This document shows, in pieces, positions 1-5,055 of a stretch of 5,055 nt of DNA. Under the pieces are notes generated by a model. That model did not search any database and had not been told where the DNA came from. It was given only the letters and a program-made list of their open reading frames with translations. Position 1 is the stretch's first letter. Each line of letters begins with the position of its first letter. The DNA is from Candidatus Glassiibacteriota bacterium. Lineage in GTDB: Bacteria; Gemmatimonadota; Glassbacteria; GWA2-58-10. Both the position numbers and the translations under genes were made by a program. Location: the NCBI GenBank assembly GCA_016934095.1, contig JAFGTO010000454.1, positions 1 through 5,055 of the forward strand, in the 5' to 3' direction.

Positions 1-69
1 GCCGGATGGGGTAACGCCCCACGTCCGGTTCTGTGAGGGTGAAATCCAGTAATGGATGATCTACTCGAC
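1..69 (+). mobile_element. 3' end of a group II intron (domains V and VI), cut by the window edge
   Basis: The sequence folds as the last two domains of a bacterial group II intron, a self-splicing ribozyme and retroelement. In domain V (1-31), GCCGGA at 1-6 pairs with TCCGGTTC at 24-31; the two missing 5' bases, expected to be GA, lie outside the window. CG at 22-23 is the usual two-base bulge, and TGGGG (7-11) pairs with CCCCA (17-21) around a TAACG loop. In domain VI (about 35-69), ATCCA (44-48) pairs with TGGAT (53-57) around a GTAA tetraloop. GAG (35-37) pairs with CTC (64-66), leaving A63 bulged as the presumed branch point, seven bases from the 3' end. The intron ends in CTACTCGAC, matching the family's terminal AY. 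The reverse transcriptase/maturase ORF, if present, would lie upstream. The class cannot be assigned from this piece. The intron is in the same direction as the genes that follow. Confidence 0.88.
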
Positions 70-79
70 TAATTTGCGA

Positions 80-87
80 GGAGGAGG
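80..87 (+). promoter_or_regulatory. Ribosome binding site of the GH3 gene
   Basis: GGAGGAGG lies six bases before the ATG at 94, an almost ideal Shine-Dalgarno match that supports this start. It sits wholly in the 3' exon of the group II intron, so translation of the downstream gene should not depend on intron sequence. No promoter is visible in the 24 bases between intron end and start codon. Transcription must therefore come from inside the intron or from upstream of it. Confidence 0.85.
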
Positions 88-93
88 CGAAGT

Positions 94-2439
94 ATGCGGG
101 AAAAGAGAACTGGTATCAGAGTCTTCCAGGCATTGATCCTTGTGTGTTTGGTCGGCTGTGTGTCCGGGCAGGCGCCGGGACCGCTGTACAAGGATGCTTC
201 CCAGCCTGTCGAAAAACGCATCGATGACCTTCTCTCCCGGATGACCCTTGCTGAAAAGGTAGGCCAGTTGAATGTTACGGCTCCCTGGAGCATGAAATTC
301 GGCGAAAAGAAAGATCAGATGAAATCAGGCACAGAGAAATGGGCGCTCGGCACGCTGGTGGAAGGGATCGGCCCGGCCGGGGGCTTTTTCGCTTTAGCGA
401 GTTCCCTCAGTCTGGAAGAGCCCGGTGAACAGGCCGAGTTTATCAATTATATGCAGAGACTCGCAGTGGAAAAGACTCGTCTCGGCATTCCGCTCTTGCA
501 GGTCGAGGAGGGCACCCACGGCCTGATGTGCGCCGGAGGGACTATTTTCCCCGAAGGTCCTGCCCTAGGCGGCACCTGGGACATGAAGCTTATTCGAAGT
601 GTCTATGAGGCGGCTGCGCGGGAGGGGCGGTCTATCGGTGTGCACGGACTCTGCACCCTTGTGATCGAACCGATTCGGGATCCCCGGCTGGGGCGTAACC
701 AGGAGGCCTACAGTGAGGATCCTTATCTGTCGTCTGCTATTGCACGCGAGATTGTTCGTGGCACTCAGGGGGATGACATTTCCTTGCCAGATCGCCTCGC
801 GGCATTTCTTTGTCATTTCCCGGGACAAAGTCAGCCCCATGCGGGACTGGAGCGTGGGGCGATGGATATCTCTGAGCGTATGCTCCGGGAGGTTTTCCTG
901 CCGTCCTGGGAAGCCGGGATAAAAGAAATGGGCGCCATGGGCGTGATGGCCACTTACCCGGCGATCGATGGTGTTCCGACCCATGCTTCCCGGAAAATAT
1001 TGACCGGAATACTGCGCGAGGAACTGGGTTTTGAGGGAATCGTGGTTACCGAGGGCGGCGGCCTGGAAACTCTGATCTACGAGCATCTGGCGGAGAACCA
1101 GAAGGAAGCCGGTGCGCAGGCTCTTGAAGCCGGAGTCGATGTGAGTATCACCTACGAGGAAGGCTTCAAGGGGGCGATGCTCGAGAATGTGGCCGAAGGC
1201 CGGGTTTCGGTGGAAGATATCGACCGGTCGGTGCGGCGGTTGCTGCGCCTCAAGTTACTGCTGGGATTGTTTGAAAATCCGTACGTCGATCCCGCGGTAG
1301 CAGAGAGGGAGAGCCATACGCAGGAACATCAGGAACTGGCCCTCGAGGCGGCCCGTGAGGGGATCGTATTGCTGAAAAACGAGGGGAACCTTTTGCCTCT
1401 GGATAAAAATGTTGGACGGATTGCCGTAATCGGCCCGAATGCCGATCATGTGCGCAATCAACTGGGCGACTATGTGGCTGCGATAGTAACTCAGGATGTC
1501 GTTACCGTGCGGGAGGGGATCGAGGCCGCGGTGTCATCCTCTACAAGAGTCGATTATGTCAAAGGCTGTAATGTTATCGGCAGCGATCTGAACGAGATAT
1601 CCGCAGCCCGTCAGGCCGCCGCCCATGCCGATGTGGCGGTCGTGGTACTCGGTGAAAACGAATGGTGGACTCGAAATAAACAGGGGACAGTGGGCGAAGC
1701 CTTCGACTCGGCTACGCTGGAATTGACTGGCCTGCAGCCGGAGCTGATTCGAGCCGTTGTGGAAACCGGTACTCCGACCGTTCTTGTCCTGATCAACGGC
1801 CGACCGCTGGCGATTCGCTGGTGCGCGGAGAACGTTCCGGCGATTGTGGAGGCGTGGAACCCCGGTGAGAAGGGCGGCCTGGCCGTGGCCGATGTATTGT
1901 TCGGCGGTTACAACCCTTCCGGCAGACTGACCGCGACTTTCCCTCGTCACGCCGGCCAGCTGCCGGTTTATTACAACTACAAACCATCTAAAGAATTCTG
2001 GATCGATACAGGGTGGGGAAAACCCTATGTCGACATGGAGCCCACGCCGTTGTTCGAATTCGGTTTCGGGCTGAGCTATACGGAATTCTCGTACAGTAAT
2101 CTGCGGGTTACTCCACAGGAAACAGGACCCGGGGGATCAATCCAAATCAGTGCCGACATATGCAATACAGGTGCCCGCGCCGGTACGGAAGTCGTCCAGC
2201 TCTATCTCCGGGATGAGCTGGCCACGGTGTCCACGCCGGTGAAACAGTTAAAGGGGTTTGAAAAAGTGGCGCTTCAGCCGGGCGAGCAGAGAACGGTGAA
2301 GTTTACTGTTGGGCCTGAACACCTGGCCCTGCTGAACCGGAGCTTGAAATGGGAAGTGGAAGCGGGCGATTTCGCAGTAATGGTAGGAGCATCCTCCGAG
2401 GACATTCGACTGACCGGCGGCTTTACGGTAACACCGTAA
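94..2439 (+). CDS. Glycoside hydrolase family 3 lipoprotein (beta-glucosidase/xylosidase-like) with atypical active-site residues
   Basis: This 781-residue protein is a member of GH3, exo-acting enzymes that remove beta-linked sugars from the non-reducing end. A lipoprotein signal peptide ends in lipobox LVGC (Cys22), so it is probably membrane-anchored in the periplasm or at the cell surface. The GH3 N-terminal barrel spans about 40-395, with VEEGTHG (137-143), RDPRLGR (195-201) and YSEDPYL (206-212). The GH3 C-terminal domain spans about 420-665, with EGIVLLKNEG (422-431) and LGENEWW (519-525). The Fn3-like domain spans about 675-775, starting near EVVQLYLRD (699-707). Length and order are normal for the three-domain type. 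Two key positions are unusual: Glu320 replaces the catalytic Asp (VVTEGGG, 317-323), and Cys240 replaces Lys in the KHF motif. Glu535 in VGEAFD is my candidate acid/base, by position only. The family is certain; activity and substrate are not. The downstream beta-helix gene is probably co-transcribed. Confidence 0.95.
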   Translation: MREKRTGIRVFQALILVCLVGCVSGQAPGPLYKDASQPVEKRIDDLLSRMTLAEKVGQLNVTAPWSMKFGEKKDQMKSGTEKWALGTLVEGIGPAGGFFALASSLSLEEPGEQAEFINYMQRLAVEKTRLGIPLLQVEEGTHGLMCAGGTIFPEGPALGGTWDMKLIRSVYEAAAREGRSIGVHGLCTLVIEPIRDPRLGRNQEAYSEDPYLSSAIAREIVRGTQGDDISLPDRLAAFLCHFPGQSQPHAGLERGAMDISERMLREVFLPSWEAGIKEMGAMGVMATYPAIDGVPTHASRKILTGILREELGFEGIVVTEGGGLETLIYEHLAENQKEAGAQALEAGVDVSITYEEGFKGAMLENVAEGRVSVEDIDRSVRRLLRLKLLLGLFENPYVDPAVAERESHTQEHQELALEAAREGIVLLKNEGNLLPLDKNVGRIAVIGPNADHVRNQLGDYVAAIVTQDVVTVREGIEAAVSSSTRVDYVKGCNVIGSDLNEISAARQAAAHADVAVVVLGENEWWTRNKQGTVGEAFDSATLELTGLQPELIRAVVETGTPTVLVLINGRPLAIRWCAENVPAIVEAWNPGEKGGLAVADVLFGGYNPSGRLTATFPRHAGQLPVYYNYKPSKEFWIDTGWGKPYVDMEPTPLFEFGFGLSYTEFSYSNLRVTPQETGPGGSIQISADICNTGARAGTEVVQLYLRDELATVSTPVKQLKGFEKVALQPGEQRTVKFTVGPEHLALLNRSLKWEVEAGDFAVMVGASSEDIRLTGGFTVTP

Positions 2440-2441
2440 AG
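2421..2441 (+). repeat. Perfect inverted repeat (hairpin) over the GH3 stop codon
   Basis: CTTTACGGT (2421-2429) and ACCGTAAAG (2433-2441) are exact reverse complements separated by three bases, AAC. The stem includes the last codons and the TAA stop (2437-2439) of the GH3 gene. No T-run follows (the next bases are TCTTGCAG), so it does not look like an intrinsic terminator. In the mRNA it could form an intercistronic stem-loop that affects decay or relative expression of the two genes. That role is inference; the pairing itself is seen directly. Confidence 0.6.
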
Positions 2442-2459
2442 TCTTGCAGATAATATCCT

Positions 2460-2467
2460 GGAAAGGA
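2460..2467 (+). promoter_or_regulatory. Ribosome binding site of the beta-helix lipoprotein gene
   Basis: GGAAAGGA contains the AGGA core and ends seven bases before the ATG at 2475. The good spacing, and the lipoprotein signal peptide that begins directly at this Met, support the chosen start. The site is downstream of the 2421-2441 hairpin and is not contained in it. Confidence 0.75.
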
Positions 2468-2474
2468 CAATAAA

Positions 2475-4544
2475 ATGTTACAGACCCGAGTATCTGGCTT
2501 TTTCCCGGCCGTTCTGGCAGCCTCCTTTATCTTGGTTATAGCAGGATGCAATAAAAGACCCGTTCCCGAGCTCGAGCTATACCCGACTCTTTCGGCGGTC
2601 GGGCTCGAGATCATTTATCCTTCAGGGTCTCCGGTGGACACGGCCGCTTTTTTTAAATGGCGGAAAGTGGGCGAAAAATCGTGGCGCAACGGTGTGGACT
2701 TGACAGTCAGTGTGGGACAGCGTCTTGCCTGGGGCAGTATCTGGCCTTTGGAGCAAGGTACGGAAGTTGAGGTTGTGGTGGACTTTCACGGGCCTGGTGC
2801 AGGAAAGACTCTGACCGGGACTGCTTGCACCAGGGAGATGGTACTCGAGCCTCTGGGCGGCCGGGACTTCCATGTCTCCCCGGGAGGCAGCGATGACGCT
2901 GCCGGTACCCGCGAACACCCGTTCAGGACCCTGGCCCGTGCATCCTCTGCCGCCCGGCCGGGAGACATTGTACATGTTTTGGAGGGCACCTACCATGAGG
3001 GCAACCTGTTTGCCGCTTTGCAGGGCACTCCGGATAAACCGATCGTAATCGCGGCAGGAGAGGGCCAAAAGCCTGTAATGGACGGCTCCGTGGAGATTGC
3101 CAAAGGTGAGGGCGGCTGGAAAAAAGTCGCCGAAGGCGTTTATGCGATAGAGCTCACCACGCCGACAGGCTATGCAGGGTACGCAGCCCAGGATGGACTG
3201 CGGATGTTCTGGAGCAAAACATTGCAGAACCTGATGCAGGGATGTTTGGAGAGAAAAGAGAGGGACGGAATCCGAAAGCTGCCCATCGAGCGGAGCTGGT
3301 TCTTTGATAAGGAAAATTCGCTGCTCTACGTGCGTCCCGGCGATGGGCTTCATCCAGCGGAACACGGCTATAAGGTTGCAGTGTACGAGTACGCGGCCCT
3401 GCTTTCAGGCTCCAGGAATGTGGTACTGAGAGGGTTCGAGATACGCTTTTACGGCGAGAGCGCAGTACACCTGGAAGAAGGTGCCCAGGGATGTGTCATA
3501 TACGGAAACCTGATCCACCACGCCCAGCGCGGCGTTACCTTCGAGGACAGCCTGACGGCCGACAATGCAGTCTGGCATAACGAGATATTCGAAAAGGGAC
3601 TATTGGATTACACCTGGACCACGATCAAGGCCAGCGAGTACGGCCGACAGGCTTTGGATGGAGCGGCCGGCCGCGGCAATTCATTCTGTTACAATGAGAT
3701 ACATGGTTATTTCGATGCGGTTGCTCCCGCATTCTGGGGGAACTGGGGCAGGTTTCATTTCAACCGTGACATGGATATTATGTACAACCGGATGTACAAT
3801 ATAGGTGATGACGCTATTGAAGTAGAGGGGGGCGGCCTGAACGTGCGCGTCCACGGCAACACCATGCGCAACGTGTTCTCGGCCATTTCGCTGGCGCCCA
3901 TCGAGAACGGCCCCATCTATGTAACGCGAAACGATGCCTCTTACCTGATGCTGATGTTCAAGCTCAATGTAGGCAACTGCACTTCATTAGGATGGACCTA
4001 TTGCTACCACAACTCCGGCTACTGTCTGACCCGGGGTGACCAATACGGCGGCACGGCTGTCAGCTTCCCCTCGGCAGGGAGCATTCCGATCAGCCACAAG
4101 GTGTTCAAGAACAATGCGTTTATCTGCGATGGCATGGGGCTGCGCTTAGCCAACCAGCGTTACGATATTGATTACAACTGTTATGGCAGCGTACCCGGCC
4201 AGGGACCGGTAGTCTTCCGCTGGGAAGCAGAGACAGGCGGTAAATGGAAAAGCTCGGACTATACATTGATAGATGAGTTCAGTGCCGCGACAGGTCGTGA
4301 AACCCATGGGCTGGCGGCCGATCCCGGCTTTGCGGCCACGGACGGTCTTGGCGCTGAAGCGAGGATATTCTACGCGGACGCAGCGTTCAACCATTACACG
4401 CAACTCAAGGATATCAATAGCGGCAGTCTGCAGTTGAGTGCCGAAAGCCCCTGTGTCGACAAGGGTGCAGTGATCCGCGGGATCAACGAAGACTTTCAGG
4501 GAAAAGCACCGGACATCGGGGCTTTCGAATTCGGCAGCCAGTAA
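2475..4544 (+). CDS. Right-handed parallel beta-helix lipoprotein with N-terminal Fn3-like domain
   Basis: This 689-residue protein has a lipoprotein signal peptide ending in IAGC (Cys25). Residues about 30-125 resemble the Fn3-like domain often found before beta-helices: a YPT segment, F-K-W-R-K-V-G-E-K-S-W-R, then W-G-S-I-W-P-L and E-V-E-V-V-V. From DFHVSPGGSD (131-140) begins the DUF1565/beta-helix entry (VSPGGSD..GT...PF.TL, then GD-V-V-LEGTYHEG-like residues). Helix coils follow: NVVLRGFEI (315-323), VIYGNLIHHA, a GDDAIEVEGGG turn (444-454) and repeated N-x-I/M asparagine-ladder-like positions. The C-terminus has SPCVDKG (658-664) and DIGAFEFG (680-687), the usual end of such extracellular helices. 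The fold is shared by polysaccharide lyases, several glycoside hydrolase families and carbohydrate-binding proteins; I cannot assign one. The GH3 gene lies 35 bases upstream, so both probably act on the same glycan outside the cytoplasm. Confidence 0.9.
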   Translation: MLQTRVSGFFPAVLAASFILVIAGCNKRPVPELELYPTLSAVGLEIIYPSGSPVDTAAFFKWRKVGEKSWRNGVDLTVSVGQRLAWGSIWPLEQGTEVEVVVDFHGPGAGKTLTGTACTREMVLEPLGGRDFHVSPGGSDDAAGTREHPFRTLARASSAARPGDIVHVLEGTYHEGNLFAALQGTPDKPIVIAAGEGQKPVMDGSVEIAKGEGGWKKVAEGVYAIELTTPTGYAGYAAQDGLRMFWSKTLQNLMQGCLERKERDGIRKLPIERSWFFDKENSLLYVRPGDGLHPAEHGYKVAVYEYAALLSGSRNVVLRGFEIRFYGESAVHLEEGAQGCVIYGNLIHHAQRGVTFEDSLTADNAVWHNEIFEKGLLDYTWTTIKASEYGRQALDGAAGRGNSFCYNEIHGYFDAVAPAFWGNWGRFHFNRDMDIMYNRMYNIGDDAIEVEGGGLNVRVHGNTMRNVFSAISLAPIENGPIYVTRNDASYLMLMFKLNVGNCTSLGWTYCYHNSGYCLTRGDQYGGTAVSFPSAGSIPISHKVFKNNAFICDGMGLRLANQRYDIDYNCYGSVPGQGPVVFRWEAETGGKWKSSDYTLIDEFSAATGRETHGLAADPGFAATDGLGAEARIFYADAAFNHYTQLKDINSGSLQLSAESPCVDKGAVIRGINEDFQGKAPDIGAFEFGSQ

Positions 4545-4560
4545 CGGCCGGAGCCGGTTA
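4542..4560. repeat. Imperfect inverted repeat joining two convergent stop codons
   Basis: TAACGGC (4542-4548) can pair with GCCGGTTA (4553-4560), with one bulged G and a CGGA loop. The TAA stop of the beta-helix gene and the TTA complement of the stop of the minus-strand gene form the two ends. This GC-rich stem could act as a shared transcription stop for the converging genes. No T-run follows on either strand, so an intrinsic terminator is not established. The stem is short and may be chance in a GC-rich gap. Confidence 0.35.
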
Positions 4561-5055
4561 TTCGAGCGTTATAGTGAGCTCTGCGGGTGCTTTCAATCCG
4601 GTTTGGAAGACCAGGGTTCCGGCACCGGTAGTCACTCCCCGTATTTCCCTGCCTTCCGCATCAACAGTGAATTTACGCTCCGGCGGCATCCCTGCCACCA
4701 AGTGCTTGCGCGCGTGGCCGCCTTGGGTGGAGAAACGGTACTGTCCTGCAGCCCCGCTGTCATTACAAAAAATCACCGTGGCCGCGGGAATTTCCACTCC
4801 GATCATACCTTGCTCTTCTATCAGCAAGGCTTCAGTGAGATAGTCCGCCTGTTGATTGGAAAAAACCTCCATCGCGTGCAGGAACTCCACCTCTCCGGCC
4901 GTGCCAGGCGAGCTGACTTCCACCCGCCAGGCGCCGCCTTCGGCATCCCCTCCTTTTTCCGTGGCGTAATTCACGTCCCCCACCAGGAACTCCTTTCCAG
5001 GCCCGCCTGCCAGTGTAGGAGATGAGCTCCGGGGCAGAAGCGTGGCGGCCATCAA
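4558..5055 (-). CDS. C-terminal part of a heparinase II/III-family-like protein (partial)
   Basis: About 165 residues are visible, ending at the TAA complement at 4558-4560; the N-terminus lies beyond the right edge. The last two codons at the edge are TTG-ATG, which I read as internal (L-M-A-A-T-L-L-P), not as a start. GGPGKEFLV (starting at 5007), then GGAWRVEV (about 4912-4935) and EFLHAMEV are the pattern I associate with the C-terminal beta-sheet domain of heparinase II/III proteins, which cleave uronic-acid-containing polysaccharides by beta-elimination. The catalytic N-terminal alpha/alpha barrel is not in view, so activity cannot be judged. The end of the protein (residues about 110-165) is a run of short beta-like segments. 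It converges on the beta-helix gene with 13 bases between stops, so it has its own promoter off-window. The coding frame is firm; the family call is moderate. Confidence 0.72.
   Translation of the reverse strand: MMAATLLPRSSSPTLAGGPGKEFLVGDVNYATEKGGDAEGGAWRVEVSSPGTAGEVEFLHAMEVFSNQQADYLTEALLIEEQGMIGVEIPAATVIFCNDSGAAGQYRFSTQGGHARKHLVAGMPPERKFTVDAEGREIRGVTTGAGTLVFQTGLKAPAELTITLE

Noticed and set aside
1..69. Riboswitch or tRNA-like leader of the GH3 gene
   Set aside because: The domain V pairing with its CG bulge, the bulged A63 and the terminal CTACTCGAC match a group II intron end far better than any leader RNA known to me.
565..1086. Minus-strand open frame of 173 codons inside the GH3 gene
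   Set aside because: The + strand here encodes conserved GH3 motifs (RDPRLGR, YSEDPYL, CHF). The antisense frame has no family signal and is a by-product of codon composition.
1534..1950. Minus-strand open frame of 138 codons inside the GH3 gene
   Set aside because: It lies antisense to the well-conserved GH3 C-terminal domain and gives a low-complexity, unrecognisable product.
2444..2456. TTGCAG and TAATAT between genes 1 and 2 as a promoter
   Set aside because: The two boxes are one base apart rather than about 17, so they cannot serve as -35 and -10 elements; co-transcription is more likely.
2622..3365. Long open frame on the minus strand (247 codons) inside the beta-helix gene
   Set aside because: It is antisense to a gene with clear signal peptide and domain motifs. 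Its translation shows no recognisable domain, and I see no good ribosome binding site for it.
3663..3674. Twelve-base palindrome GCGGCCGGCCGC
   Set aside because: It lies in coding sequence for Ala/Gly/Arg codons in a GC-rich gene, is not repeated elsewhere in the window, and needs no further explanation.
4603..5025. Plus-strand open frame of 140 codons opposite the heparinase-like gene
   Set aside because: The minus strand carries the recognisable GGPGKEF and GAWRVEV motifs; the plus frame shows no domain and no convincing start.
5050..5055. TTG or ATG at the right edge as the start of the minus-strand gene
   Set aside because: The residues there fit a continuous beta-strand (L-M-A-A-T-L-L-P) of a larger C-terminal domain, and the upstream region is simply outside the window.

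Overview
The window holds parts of a carbohydrate-degradation locus with a mobile-intron boundary at its left edge. It is moderately GC-rich and densely coded. Two genes have strong AGGA-type ribosome binding sites, and both encode proteins with lipoprotein signal peptides (lipobox Cys at residues 22 and 25). This suggests a Gram-negative-type, polysaccharide-degrading bacterium, perhaps of the PVC or FCB superphyla or a related uncultivated lineage. Strong Shine-Dalgarno sites argue somewhat against Bacteroidota. This placement is inference with low confidence.

Layout: positions 1-69 are the 3' end of a group II intron on the + strand. Domain V lacks only its first bases. Domain VI has a bulged branch-point A and ends in the usual CTACTCGAC. 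Only 24 bases separate the intron end from the ATG of the first gene, and those bases contain its ribosome binding site. Gene 1 (94-2439, +) is a full-length, three-domain family GH3 glycoside hydrolase lipoprotein. Gene 2 (2475-4544, +) follows after 35 bases, probably in the same operon. It is a lipoprotein with an Fn3-like N-terminal domain and a right-handed parallel beta-helix. Gene 3 (4558 to beyond 5055, -) converges on gene 2 with a 13-base gap. Only its C-terminus is visible, and it resembles the C-terminal beta-sheet domain of heparinase II/III-family polysaccharide lyases. No stretch over 300 bases lacks a gene.

Inferred joint role: a beta-helix protein (lyase, hydrolase or binding protein), a GH3 exo-glycosidase and a heparinase II/III-like lyase would suit attack on a uronic-acid-containing polysaccharide at the cell surface or in the periplasm. 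The substrate cannot be read from the sequence.

The most notable point is the GH3 active site. The usual nucleophile motif (V-V-S/T-D-W/Y) reads V-V-T-E-G-G-G, placing Glu320 at the Asp position. The usual Lys-His-Phe substrate-binding motif reads Cys-His-Phe (240-242). The rest of the protein is intact, so this looks like an altered GH3 subfamily rather than a decayed gene. I see no clear evidence of a wholly new multi-gene system.
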